Shown here: in pieces, positions 41,376-50,032 of the stretch | Layout of the letters: each line of letters starts with the position of its first letter | How positions within the stretch are numbered: position 1 is the first letter of the stretch | Source: Acidobacteriota bacterium | GTDB taxonomy: Bacteria; Acidobacteriota; Blastocatellia; Pyrinomonadales; Pyrinomonadaceae | DNA length: 64,000 bases | Direction of reading: 5' to 3' | Assembly (NCBI GenBank): GCA_025463135.1 | Contig: JAOAPY010000037.1 | Location: 1 to 64,000 of the forward strand | Translations under genes and position numbers: made by a program | The notes under the pieces: model-generated | What the model was told of the DNA's origin: nothing | Databases searched by the model: none | The model's input: the letters and a program-made list of their open reading frames with translations, nothing else

Positions 41376-44300
41376 TCAAACGACCGCGCTGTCTGTACTG
41401 TTCTTGTTGTCTTCTTTAGAAACCGGTTGGTTGAGCTTTCTTGATTCGTCGAAGACCTTTTTCAGCAACTCGCGCGCTTGCTTGAATTCATCTTTATCGT
41501 ACACGTCCGGCTGTATCTCAAGCGCGACATCCATGTCGTCTATTGCCACGTGAAGCCATCCTCGTTGCAGCGGAATTGGCTTGCGACTAACCATCTCAAT
41601 TCCTCTTTCGTACTCGCGCCGTCCGAGAGATGGCTGGTTGCTGGCGTACAAGGTCAGAGCGAGATTAAACTGATCTGAAATATCGGCGGGATTGTCACGG
41701 ACGAGCGCGATAAACGATTTTATTGCATCATCATGTTGCCCCAGCCGGTAATGAATCCAGCCAATCAAAGACATTGTATCGACGGTCGGGGCTGTAACCT
41801 GTAGGGCTTGCGTCAGAACCGTTTCATACTTCTTACGAGCTTGATCCATTTCCTTTAACAGATACAGACTATTGCCAAGCCCACCCTGCCAGGCTAATTC
41901 GTCCGGCTGTAATTGATGAGCCGTGCCGTAGGCTTCATACGCTTCCTGAGCGCGGGCAATTCCCTGGTTCTCCAGCACCCAGCCTTTCAATCCAATGAGA
42001 TCGCCATTTTCAGGATTAATCTTGATGGCCGCGTCCAAGAGCGGAATCGCAGAATCATATTCCGCAATATTGCAGTGAATAAGTGCGGTGAAGAGGGCCC
42101 AATCAACATCGAAGGTCAGTGCGAGCGCCTTTTTCAACGCCGCCAAAGCCTCTTCGGGTTGCTCCTGGACCTGATAAGAGAACCCAAGTTCGGCCCAGGC
42201 CCAAGACAGTTTCGGACCCTTGCTTACTGCCTGCTTCAAAGTCTCACTCGCCTCTAACTCCCGACCCAAAGAGCGCAGCGTTTGTCCTCTGGCGCCCAGG
42301 GTCCAGGCGTCGTTTGGCGAGATCGCCAGGGCCCGATCCAGGCAACTCAATGCCTCATCATATTTTCCGAGAAAGCGCAGCGTTTCACCTTTGTATTTCA
42401 GTGCCAAATCGTAGTTGGGCTTAAGGCGCAAAGACCGCTCGAACGCATCGAGAGCTTCTTCGTTATGGTCTTCCGTATAGAGCGCGGCTCCGAGTTCGGC
42501 CCATCCGCGAGGAAGGTCGGGATCCATCTGCACCGCGCGCTTCAGTAACTCCACGGCTTCAGAGGCATGATCCGAAACTCGCAGCACCGCACCTTTACTG
42601 ACCAGCAGCCAGGGATGATCTGGAGCGAGGGTCAGAGCATGGTCCAAAACTTCCAGGGCCTCGTCGTAGCGCCCCATCACTCTTAGGGTCTCTCCCTTGT
42701 ATCGTAAGGCTAGAACTGAAGCTGGTTGAGATTCTAAAGCCTTGTCTAACGCCTGCAGCGATTCCGCCAACTGCCCGACTTCCCTCAAGGCCGCGCCCAA
42801 TTCCGCGAGGGCCTCAACGCGGGCGGGCGCTAGTGCGACGGCCTCCTCAAGAACCCGGACAGCATCATTGTCGCGATCTAGCGCCCTAAGTAAGCGTCCC
42901 TTAATCACCATCGCATCGACATAAGACGGCACTATGGCCAAAGCATGATCGACAGCCTTTAAGGCCTCTTCATAGCTTCTGGTAACGTAAAGAGTGTCTC
43001 CCAGTTCGGCCCACGCATAGGCCGAGTCGGGTTTCGACTGCACTATGAGCTGCAATAACTGAAGGGCCTCTGCCACACGTCCCAGCAAGCGTAGCGTTTG
43101 GGCCTTGCCTATCTGAAGATCGGTCCCATCGGGTGAAAGTGAGAGAGCCTGGTCGAACGCTTTCAGTGCTTCATCATAGTTGCCGAGCTGGAATAAGGTT
43201 TTCCCTAAATTCCCGAAAGCCCAGTCGAGCGTGGAATCTACCTGCACGGCTCTTTGCAGCAGTTCCCGTGCCCTCTCGTAATTACGTAAGTTACCCTGTA
43301 TGGTGCCGTTTAGCGCCAAAGCCGCGGCGTAATTGGGGAACAGCTCGATAGCTTTCTCCAGTGGCTCAAGGGCCTCCTGGTAGCGTCCCAAGTTACTGAG
43401 CACGGCGCCTAACCCAAAGAAGAGCCAGGGTTCGGAGGAGTTCAATTTTACGGCGCGCTGTAAACACTCGAGGGCTTCGGCTCCCCGAGACAGAACAGCC
43501 AACGCCTGTGCTTTCATCCCCAGCGTCAAGGCATTATCAGGAGCCCGGATCAAAGATTCATCCAGGTACCGCAGGCCTTCTTCGAAGTTGCCCGTTCCGA
43601 CCAGAATATATCCCTTCATCGCCAGGAGATCCGCATCATCAGGACTAATCTCGAGAGCATGTGAAACTGTCGTCGCGGCTTCATTTAACATCCCGCTCGA
43701 AATCATTTGCGTCGCGGCTTTCCGATAACTGTCGACGGCCTCTTCTGATTTGCCCTGGCTTTCCAAGTTTTCGCCCAACACCTGGTAACTTAGCGCATCA
43801 CTCGGATCCAGATTGATGCTCTCTCTGAATTGCTTCTCAGCAAGCGGCAGGCGACTGGGACTCTCTCCTTGCCGGGTAAGGCTCACGCCGTAGAGACGAT
43901 AAGCTTCGGCGTTGAGTGAGCCTTTCTCTGCCCCTATCGCAAATGTCTGAATGGCTTCCGGAATCTGCCCGACGTGGTAGAGGGCTACACCGTAATCGCA
44001 ATAGACTTCGGGTGATGGTTCGCCCTGAATCCATTTCTCGAATTCAGCTACCGCACGCTGGAAACTGGCGCCGGCTTCCTTTTCCAGCTCCAGTCGCTGA
44101 AAAGTTTTTCCCTGCATTGAAAGGGCGGTGGCATAAAGAAGGTGAAAGACTTTGACGTCGGAGCCGCTTTCGGTTCCAACAAAAGACTGCTCCAACTTTG
44201 TGATTAGCTTCGAAAGATTCGCGAGGAGTTCCTTGAAGTGACCCAAACGATACTCACTGCGAGCCAGCTCCAGTTCGGATCTCATTACCGACAGCGTATC

Positions 44301-44405
44301 CGTTTCCGGCAGATAGGTCGGCTGGGGCAAAGGAACTTGCGGAAGCCTCCTGGTGCTTTCCGTTACCAGGGATTTTTCGTCACGTGTTTCCGGCATGTCT
44401 TTCAT
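41376..44405 (-). CDS. Giant TPR-repeat protein
   Basis: A 1009-aa protein made almost entirely of tetratricopeptide repeats. More than 20 34-residue units are visible, many with near-identical consensus (GRYEEALEPLEKAIELFPNY, ALAELGAALREVGQLAESLQ). The first 80 residues are non-repeat. There is no signal peptide or membrane segment. Such solenoids act as scaffolds for protein complexes. Its start overlaps the stop of the upstream gene as ATGA, so it is translationally coupled as the last gene of a four-gene operon. The high internal repetition suggests recent duplication of units. Confidence 0.9.
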   Translation of the reverse strand: MKDMPETRDEKSLVTESTRRLPQVPLPQPTYLPETDTLSVMRSELELARSEYRLGHFKELLANLSKLITKLEQSFVGTESGSDVKVFHLLYATALSMQGKTFQRLELEKEAGASFQRAVAEFEKWIQGEPSPEVYCDYGVALYHVGQIPEAIQTFAIGAEKGSLNAEAYRLYGVSLTRQGESPSRLPLAEKQFRESINLDPSDALSYQVLGENLESQGKSEEAVDSYRKAATQMISSGMLNEAATTVSHALEISPDDADLLAMKGYILVGTGNFEEGLRYLDESLIRAPDNALTLGMKAQALAVLSRGAEALECLQRAVKLNSSEPWLFFGLGAVLSNLGRYQEALEPLEKAIELFPNYAAALALNGTIQGNLRNYERARELLQRAVQVDSTLDWAFGNLGKTLFQLGNYDEALKAFDQALSLSPDGTDLQIGKAQTLRLLGRVAEALQLLQLIVQSKPDSAYAWAELGDTLYVTRSYEEALKAVDHALAIVPSYVDAMVIKGRLLRALDRDNDAVRVLEEAVALAPARVEALAELGAALREVGQLAESLQALDKALESQPASVLALRYKGETLRVMGRYDEALEVLDHALTLAPDHPWLLVSKGAVLRVSDHASEAVELLKRAVQMDPDLPRGWAELGAALYTEDHNEEALDAFERSLRLKPNYDLALKYKGETLRFLGKYDEALSCLDRALAISPNDAWTLGARGQTLRSLGRELEASETLKQAVSKGPKLSWAWAELGFSYQVQEQPEEALAALKKALALTFDVDWALFTALIHCNIAEYDSAIPLLDAAIKINPENGDLIGLKGWVLENQGIARAQEAYEAYGTAHQLQPDELAWQGGLGNSLYLLKEMDQARKKYETVLTQALQVTAPTVDTMSLIGWIHYRLGQHDDAIKSFIALVRDNPADISDQFNLALTLYASNQPSLGRREYERGIEMVSRKPIPLQRGWLHVAIDDMDVALEIQPDVYDKDEFKQARELLKKVFDESRKLNQPVSKEDNKNSTDSAVV

Positions 44406-46099
44406 TTTTTGGTTTTGGAACTCGAGGTCGCCCTGACGCCTGCCCTGCCCACCGCCGTGGGATTTTCCAGTTCCGCCTTCTTCTTATCCTTGATGAACTT
44501 CCACAGCTTGAGTGCCGCCGTGTTGATTCTATCGGATTCTTCGGCGGTATATTGAGCTTGGGCGAGCCCGTCGATGCGACAGGCCCAGGCGGCATTGATC
44601 ACATCGCGCAGTTCAATCGTATTATTCAGCTCGAGATATTGAACGCTTTGATTGTCGGCTTTGAGTTCCTCCTCTTTCTCTTTGGTCCAGACCAACTGCG
44701 TTTCCGGTTCGCTCTTGCCAAGATTCAAGAGTGTTTCTCTGGTTGCATTCCAGGGAATCCCACAATAGATCGAGATCGCCCTTAATTGGTTCGCGCTCAA
44801 ATATTCGAAGAGATAATCGAGCCAGGTATCCAATGAGGATTGAGCCTCAAGCTTGCCCGTAGGCTTGGCTTGTTGGAGGGCTGAATCCCACTCGTCTCTC
44901 AACTGCTCGATTATTTTCGAATCAAAGCTTGCTCCAACCCCGCAATGCTTCTTCATCTTGTCCAGGACCGCCAGGATAACGTGCGCTCTCTGTGCATCCG
45001 AAAGGGCCTTGGATCTGAGTACCGATAACTTATCTTTGAGGGCCGACTTCCAGGCTGTATTCAAAGTTTCAATTATCTTTTCATCGAAAGTCGTCCCGAT
45101 TGCGCTTCCTTTCAAGGTGCTGTCTAAAACAGTTGAGAAGGCGTGACCCAGGATTTCCTCGTCAACGGCATCATATCGCCATTCATATGCCAGTCGAGGA
45201 TTAAACCGCAACAGGAGCGCGGCACAAGCGTACGCCGGCCCCATCGTACAAGTGGCGAAAGCGTCGGCGAGGCAGACCTGGATCTGTTGCCGAACCTGTT
45301 GGTTGTCACCGGCTTGTTCATCGATATAGGCGCCCAGGGTATCGTCAACACTGACAGCTACGAGTCCTAACTCATGTGCCGCAAGGGGCAGGCCCCAGAT
45401 ATTCCATTCCGGGAATCCCATCCTGATTATGCTGGCGAGAGTAACGGCCCCATGACTGGAGGGGATCGTGAGGGCGTCCCACATCTTGGCCTGCAGTAAA
45501 TTACCGCAACTGCTGATCAATTCATCCGCGATCTGACAAATGCTGTTGTCCCAGCCCTTGTCGCGCAGGGCGAGGCCGCCCAGAAAGTCTACATAATCAG
45601 AAAAGATTAATTGGTTTTGCTCACCAATCGCTTCCGTCCAGGCGTTCTCCAGGAGTTGCTGGCCGTTGGCAGGAGCAGCTAGATTCAATTTGCCCCGAGT
45701 GCTTTTTAAACTCTTCAGCCACTGATCCGTTTTTCCTTTCAGATCATTTTGCAAAGTGTACTCGAGTGCTCCTCCAACCGGCACGAGCCGGTCCTTGATG
45801 TTGCCAAGCAGCTTCTGCGCGTCGTCCATCTGCGACTTGAGCTCGTCAAGTATCGAGAAGACTTTGTTTAGATTTTCCTTAAACTTGGTGGGGGATTCTT
45901 CGACCTGTCCTGCGCCGAAAGCCTGCGCAACCGTGGCATAGGTGCTCAAATTTTCGATCATCTTGCCGGCGTGTTCCAACAGAGCGCCAAGACTCTGCGT
46001 TTCATGGTCACGAGTTCCTACGGAATCCGCAAGCCGGCGCACCTGTTCCAGATTGGTAATCAAAGACTCTAAACGGATTTTCAGAACAAGATTGCTCAT
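44402..46099 (-). CDS. Degenerate metallopeptidase-like paralogue (HELGL)
   Basis: A 565-aa protein I cannot assign to a named family. It is clearly a paralogue of the next gene upstream: both have an N-terminal helical region, a middle block FPEWNIWGLPLAAHELG (about 228-244; compare FPDYSLWNLPVAVHELG) and a CLADAFATCTMGPAYAC block (compare EFSDVFATYALGPAYVC). The HExxH zinc site is broken here: HELGL at 242-246 lacks the second histidine, and the downstream glutamate/aspartate pair is altered. So it is probably a non-catalytic partner. Its C-terminus is extended by about 150 residues and ends in a Lys-rich tail. It is coupled to the TPR gene by an ATGA overlap and lies 33 nt from the intact paralogue. 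Confidence 0.75.
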   Translation of the reverse strand: MSNLVLKIRLESLITNLEQVRRLADSVGTRDHETQSLGALLEHAGKMIENLSTYATVAQAFGAGQVEESPTKFKENLNKVFSILDELKSQMDDAQKLLGNIKDRLVPVGGALEYTLQNDLKGKTDQWLKSLKSTRGKLNLAAPANGQQLLENAWTEAIGEQNQLIFSDYVDFLGGLALRDKGWDNSICQIADELISSCGNLLQAKMWDALTIPSSHGAVTLASIIRMGFPEWNIWGLPLAAHELGLVAVSVDDTLGAYIDEQAGDNQQVRQQIQVCLADAFATCTMGPAYACAALLLRFNPRLAYEWRYDAVDEEILGHAFSTVLDSTLKGSAIGTTFDEKIIETLNTAWKSALKDKLSVLRSKALSDAQRAHVILAVLDKMKKHCGVGASFDSKIIEQLRDEWDSALQQAKPTGKLEAQSSLDTWLDYLFEYLSANQLRAISIYCGIPWNATRETLLNLGKSEPETQLVWTKEKEEELKADNQSVQYLELNNTIELRDVINAAWACRIDGLAQAQYTAEESDRINTAALKLWKFIKDKKKAELENPTAVGRAGVRATSSSKTKK

Positions 46100-46132
46100 T
46101 GCGTTTCCTGAGCGACGCGCCGGATCCCTGGT

Positions 46133-47371
46133 TTAAGATCCTTCCGGTCGTCGGACCTGAGATCTGCGATCAGTGCCACTTCGTCTCTCCTGTCGCGGTT
46201 TGCCTCCCATGATATTTCTGCACATCGCGATCGCTTTGGCGTCGATGCTATGAAGTTGAATGTCGTCTACATTCGACTGGGTAATGCGCCACAACCAGAT
46301 CGCGTTAAGGACATCCGCAATTCTGTCCCCCGGCTTGACCAGTTGCGCGACGCTTTGGTTACCTTTCAACCCCTCTGCCAATTCCGAAGCACGGGTCCAG
46401 GCTTTATATTCCACCGACGAGGCAAGCACCAGGATTGAATACAACTCCGAAAGCCGATTGTCCAGCTGGGAAAGAAGGGCCTGGTCCAGACATCTGACTC
46501 GCCCCGCTGCTTTAAGGTTTCGCTCCCAAAGATCGCTGAGATAAGCAGCGATCTTATCGTACTGGTTGTGATTGGCAACGCTCATTGCCTTCAGCATTTC
46601 CAGCATTAGGTAAGCGCGCTTGGCATGAGCTGGATGTCTCTTGCCGTCTTTGCAAGCGAAACTATCCACCGGGCTGAATACCGCCACGAGACAGGAGCAA
46701 ACGTAGGCGGGACCTAAAGCGTACGTGGCAAAAACATCCGAGAATTCCTCACGCCAAAAGGACCGTTCCATTTCCGCTTCCGCGGCCTGCGGGTAAGCAA
46801 GGGTCATTTGCTGAAGCTTATCCCGAAAAGGGACACTGCCATCGGGTTTATTTATCTGTGGACCGGCCCAATGACCGAGCTCATGCACGGCCACCGGCAA
46901 ATTCCAGAGACTGTAATCAGGAAACGTGAGCCGTATAACGCCGGTCGATTCGGTGAAAAAATTTCCCTCAGCCAGGATCGTTGAACGATTCCACTCGATG
47001 CCGGCTAGTTTGCTAAGCTCGAAAGATAGCGCATCAGCAATCCGGCACAGCTGATCAATCCTATCGATGTTGCGCAACATCGCGCCACCGAGAAAGTTCA
47101 GACATTCCTTAAAGAGTTCGGTGCACTTTCCCTTCTGAACCGTTAGCTTTTGCCAGTATGCACTCAGATCGAAGTCATCGGGCACACTATCGACGTCCTC
47201 TTTAGCCAATTGCAGATCGTTGCGCAACTGACTGATTAAGTTGGCAAATCGATACTTGGCCGAGTCGCGCAGGCCTGCGTCGATCTGCTTCGCACCCAGG
47301 CTCTCTTGCGCCGATTGCAGTTGTTGAAGCAGAGTCCCAATCTGGGCCAGCAGAATGGAGCGTTCATTCAT
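46133..47371 (-). CDS. Putative zinc metallopeptidase (HELGH)
   Basis: A 412-aa protein of unknown family with an intact zinc-peptidase motif HELGH (163-167) and a downstream REEFSDVFATY (E208 and nearby D), spaced as in gluzincin-like peptidases. Residues 1-100 are helical and probably coiled-coil (LLQQLQSAQESL, FANLISQLRNDLQLAKEDV). The C-terminus is basic (RQERRSGTDRRSQVRR). There is no signal peptide, so it acts inside the cell. It is the second gene of a four-gene operon, 18 nt downstream of the membrane-associated protein and upstream of its own degenerate copy. Peptidase activity is inferred from the motif and is not shown. Confidence 0.75.
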   Translation of the reverse strand: MNERSILLAQIGTLLQQLQSAQESLGAKQIDAGLRDSAKYRFANLISQLRNDLQLAKEDVDSVPDDFDLSAYWQKLTVQKGKCTELFKECLNFLGGAMLRNIDRIDQLCRIADALSFELSKLAGIEWNRSTILAEGNFFTESTGVIRLTFPDYSLWNLPVAVHELGHWAGPQINKPDGSVPFRDKLQQMTLAYPQAAEAEMERSFWREEFSDVFATYALGPAYVCSCLVAVFSPVDSFACKDGKRHPAHAKRAYLMLEMLKAMSVANHNQYDKIAAYLSDLWERNLKAAGRVRCLDQALLSQLDNRLSELYSILVLASSVEYKAWTRASELAEGLKGNQSVAQLVKPGDRIADVLNAIWLWRITQSNVDDIQLHSIDAKAIAMCRNIMGGKPRQERRSGTDRRSQVRRPEGS

Positions 47372-47389
47372 GGAAGCCTCCGAAACAAG

Positions 47390-48589
47390 CTAAACAGGCG
47401 GTCTCAGGCCATTGGCGATTTCACCCACCCCCCGCACACGTTTTAATAGACGCCCGGAGTCTGAATAGTCCATGCCGACCAAAACCACCGCGGACAAGAC
47501 GACCCCATAGGCGGCGGCCGCTAATAAAGCGACCTTGACGCCGGCTACCGGGATCACTAGTAACACTGTCGCCGACAAGCTAATGACTTTGACGGCCTTC
47601 TTAGCCATGGCCATGTCGTTTTGATATGGCAAGGCCAGTTGAGCTAAGTCGTTCGTGCCTTTATCCACTTTGTCTTTGTCGAGGCCGTCGATTTTTATGA
47701 TCTCTCCGATACCATCTTTTGTCTTTTGCACCGCGAAAAGATTTGACAGCAGATTGCCTACAAGGCTCCCACCGGTAACGTCCCTCCAAAGTTGGACCAC
47801 TTCCCTACCTATCTCCCTCAAGGCGTCGGAGCCGACCAGGTCCATCAGAGTCTTTATCACCGATCTTATCTTGTCGATACCCAGTTGAATGAACTGACCA
47901 ATTAGCCTGGGAGCTTCAGCAAGGGGACCACCCAATCCCTCCAGTGCCGTCAGGAGCTTTGCGGGACTTATCTTCTCCAGCAACTTTTTTATGTCATCAA
48001 TCACAGCGGTGACAACATCTTCAGCCTCGTCAACTATTAATTTGAGAGCCTTTTCAGCGCCGCTTTCGAAGGAGCTAATCGCGGATTTCTTATCGGGCGA
48101 GGTGAGCGCTTCGACGGGCACGTCAGTCTCTGCGAAACCGTAACGAACGGTGCCCGCGCCCGGCAAATCGGAGCCAGTGAGAAAACTCTCCAACGTGGTC
48201 GTGGTATCTCCCAGTCTATTAAGCGCGTCGTCCAGCAGATGAGGCTTGGGGTCTTCGTTAGTTTCCCCCAGGTTCTGTCCGGCTGTTATGTACACGTTGG
48301 CAACTTCGAGATCGCTGAGCACGTTGGCGAAAAGATTCTCTGCGACCGGTGTGCTCACGGGTTGATCCGTGCTCTCCTCGCTCTCGATTTCACTGAACAT
48401 GAAGGCTCGATAACTCGTCGTTCCAACATCGTGCTGATCGCTGGCCTCAGCCAGGTGCGTGATGGCGGAATTCTTCTTGTTCAGATTCTCTTTTGTCTTC
48501 AACGCTGCTTGCAATTCCCTGCCGGCAAGCAGCACGGATTTGGTGCTTGCCAGGTATTCATTGGTGGAGGCAAGGCGATCGGTAGTCAT
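47390..48589 (-). CDS. Membrane-associated protein of unknown function, first gene of the peptidase-TPR operon
   Basis: A 399-aa protein with no family that I recognise. The N-terminal 250 residues are helical and acidic. Two hydrophobic segments lie near the C-terminus (about 335-355, VISLSATVLLVIPVAGVKVA, and 357-378, LLAAAAYGVVLSAVVLVGM). The amphipathic region AVIDDIKKLLEKISPAKLL precedes a long helix. This could be a membrane anchor or pore-like protein that brings the peptidase/TPR complex to the membrane; that is inference from order alone. It is 18 nt ahead of the HELGH gene. Its promoter should lie in 48590-48735. Confidence 0.7.
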   Translation of the reverse strand: MTTDRLASTNEYLASTKSVLLAGRELQAALKTKENLNKKNSAITHLAEASDQHDVGTTSYRAFMFSEIESEESTDQPVSTPVAENLFANVLSDLEVANVYITAGQNLGETNEDPKPHLLDDALNRLGDTTTTLESFLTGSDLPGAGTVRYGFAETDVPVEALTSPDKKSAISSFESGAEKALKLIVDEAEDVVTAVIDDIKKLLEKISPAKLLTALEGLGGPLAEAPRLIGQFIQLGIDKIRSVIKTLMDLVGSDALREIGREVVQLWRDVTGGSLVGNLLSNLFAVQKTKDGIGEIIKIDGLDKDKVDKGTNDLAQLALPYQNDMAMAKKAVKVISLSATVLLVIPVAGVKVALLAAAAYGVVLSAVVLVGMDYSDSGRLLKRVRGVGEIANGLRPPV

Positions 48590-48735
48590 TGGTGTTTACT
48601 CCTTACTAATGAATCGGCTGATCCAGCGAGTGCGCGAGGAACAAGCAGGCTCGTGAGAATTCAGCCCAGGAAAAAAGAGCACAGCATTGATATGCGCATT
48701 CAGAAAAAAAGTCAACAATTTCGCTAGTGTTACTT

Positions 48736-48834
48736 AGTGGCACTGGCGTCCCGCCCGTGATCCACACACAAGATGCGCGTCCCACTGCCACCTGCATCCC
48801 TGCGCGGCGATCACGGGCGGGACGCCCGCGCCAC
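48736..48834. repeat. Inverted repeat GTGGCACTGGCGTCCCGCCC family
   Basis: GTGGCACTGGCGTCCCGCCC (48736 on) is the approximate reverse complement of GGGCGGGACGCCCGCGCCAC (48815-48834). It belongs with 21332-21510 and 22210-22260. Confidence 0.82.
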
Positions 48835-48883
48835 TTCTCCAGACACAATCAAACTAACCCAAATCCCTGAACTGCGCTGCCTA

Positions 48884-49264
48884 TTACGTCCGCTGTGCAA
48901 ATATCCCCGAGAAGTATTGCCGTTGACTATAGAAGACGATAAACCACAGGACTGTCGCGACGATTCCCAACGCCGCACCACTGGGATTCAGGAACCCGTG
49001 ATACAAAAGGATGTTCACAATTACAGGTCCAAGAAGCACCAGCCCGAGCGGCACGAAACGATTAACCAGCAGTAGCACGCCACCGGCGACTTGTAGCCCA
49101 GCTATAACCCAGAAGTAATGAGACAGTGCGAGGGCCATGATAAATTGGCCAGCCAATCCTGAAGGCATGGGGCCCATGTTGAGGAAATTCAAAAAACCAT
49201 TTAGCCCAAGAACGACGAACATCAGGCCGAGTAGAAGGCGCGCGATCAAGGTTACGATTTTCAT
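48884..49264 (-). CDS. DoxX family membrane protein
   Basis: A 126-aa protein with four transmembrane helices, matching DoxX-like proteins (ARLLLGLMFVVLGLNGFLNF at the N-terminus, GLQVAGGVLLLVNRF in helix 2-3, VNILLYHGFLNPSG before helix 4). DoxX relatives are quinone-reductase or redox-associated membrane proteins; the precise role of this branch is unknown. ATG 49264 follows AAGGAGAG. Inner membrane. Confidence 0.88.
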   Translation of the reverse strand: MKIVTLIARLLLGLMFVVLGLNGFLNFLNMGPMPSGLAGQFIMALALSHYFWVIAGLQVAGGVLLLVNRFVPLGLVLLGPVIVNILLYHGFLNPSGAALGIVATVLWFIVFYSQRQYFSGIFAQRT

Positions 49265-49345
49265 TTACTCTCCTTCCGACGTGGTTGTGACAGCATGGAA
49301 AAGTCACCATACTCCAAAGGCTGTACAAAAGATATGACGCTGCAG

Positions 49346-49441
49346 GTAGTGGGTCAGTTTGATGTCCGATGAGCTTTAGCTTGTCGTAACGCTGCGACAA
49401 ACTAAAGTTTGTGGACATTTGCTGCGAAACTGACCCACTAC
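49346..49441. repeat. Palindromic element, copy 2, with 15-bp terminal inverted repeats
   Basis: The ends GTAGTGGGTCAGTTT (49346-49360) and AAACTGACCCACTAC (49427-49441) are perfect reverse complements. The inside carries the CGACAAACTAAAGTTTG palindrome. Copy 1 is at 31205-31283. The size and ends are like a very short MITE or REP unit. Confidence 0.85.
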
Positions 49442-49516
49442 CGACGCTGCAGTTCAAATACGAACTCCCAGACCGGCACAACCATTTGTCGCCATCGTTG
49501 ATGCCGGGTCTCTCTG

Positions 49517-49804
49517 CTATTTGCGGCTACACCCTGAACGTTCGATCTCTTCGACGAGACACTTCGCGAGCAATCCCGCGGCCGTAAATTTGGTCCCGCG
49601 CTTTTGCATGTCAGCGAGGAGCTGTTTAGCAACCGCATCAACAAACGTAACGCTGCTTAGATCAACCAGAATCGATTCCGGCGACCTGCTGGAGGCAGTT
49701 TCCCTCCAACACTTTTCCAGTTCGCCTACGCAGGCCCCCGCAAGTCTTCCTTCGACTATGAGGCGAGTGGCTTCCGAGTCATTGCAAGTGGTAATTCTGA
49801 GCAC
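49517..49804 (-). CDS. STAS-domain protein (anti-sigma-factor-antagonist-like)
   Basis: A 95-aa single-domain STAS protein: RLIVEGRLAGACVGELEKCW at the N-terminus and ILVDLSSVTFVDAVAKQLLADMQKRG in the middle. The residue at the usual phospho-serine place is in TFVDAVAK, where D-A replaces the common D-S, so control by phosphorylation is doubtful. I use the GTG start at 49804, preceded by GAGAAGGA; an upstream ATG at 49849 would add 15 residues. It faces away from the sigma54 activator gene. Cytoplasmic. Confidence 0.85.
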   Translation of the reverse strand: MLRITTCNDSEATRLIVEGRLAGACVGELEKCWRETASSRSPESILVDLSSVTFVDAVAKQLLADMQKRGTKFTAAGLLAKCLVEEIERSGCSRK

Positions 49805-50032
49805 AGTTGATTCCTTCTCCGTTGACGTGCAGTGCAAGTGCCTTGCCACACCCCACGGACCGGATTAGGGTGGGAATTGCAGTTCATCGCGGAAGATCAA
49901 GAGTATGCAGGTGACGGTATCTGGCCATCTGGCGACGCATCGTCACACAGTGATGGAAGGGGTGACATTTGATCCGAGGGTTCCCGACAAGTATCCTTTG
50001 AGCCGGATTGAAAGAATCAGTCGGGCAAGAAG

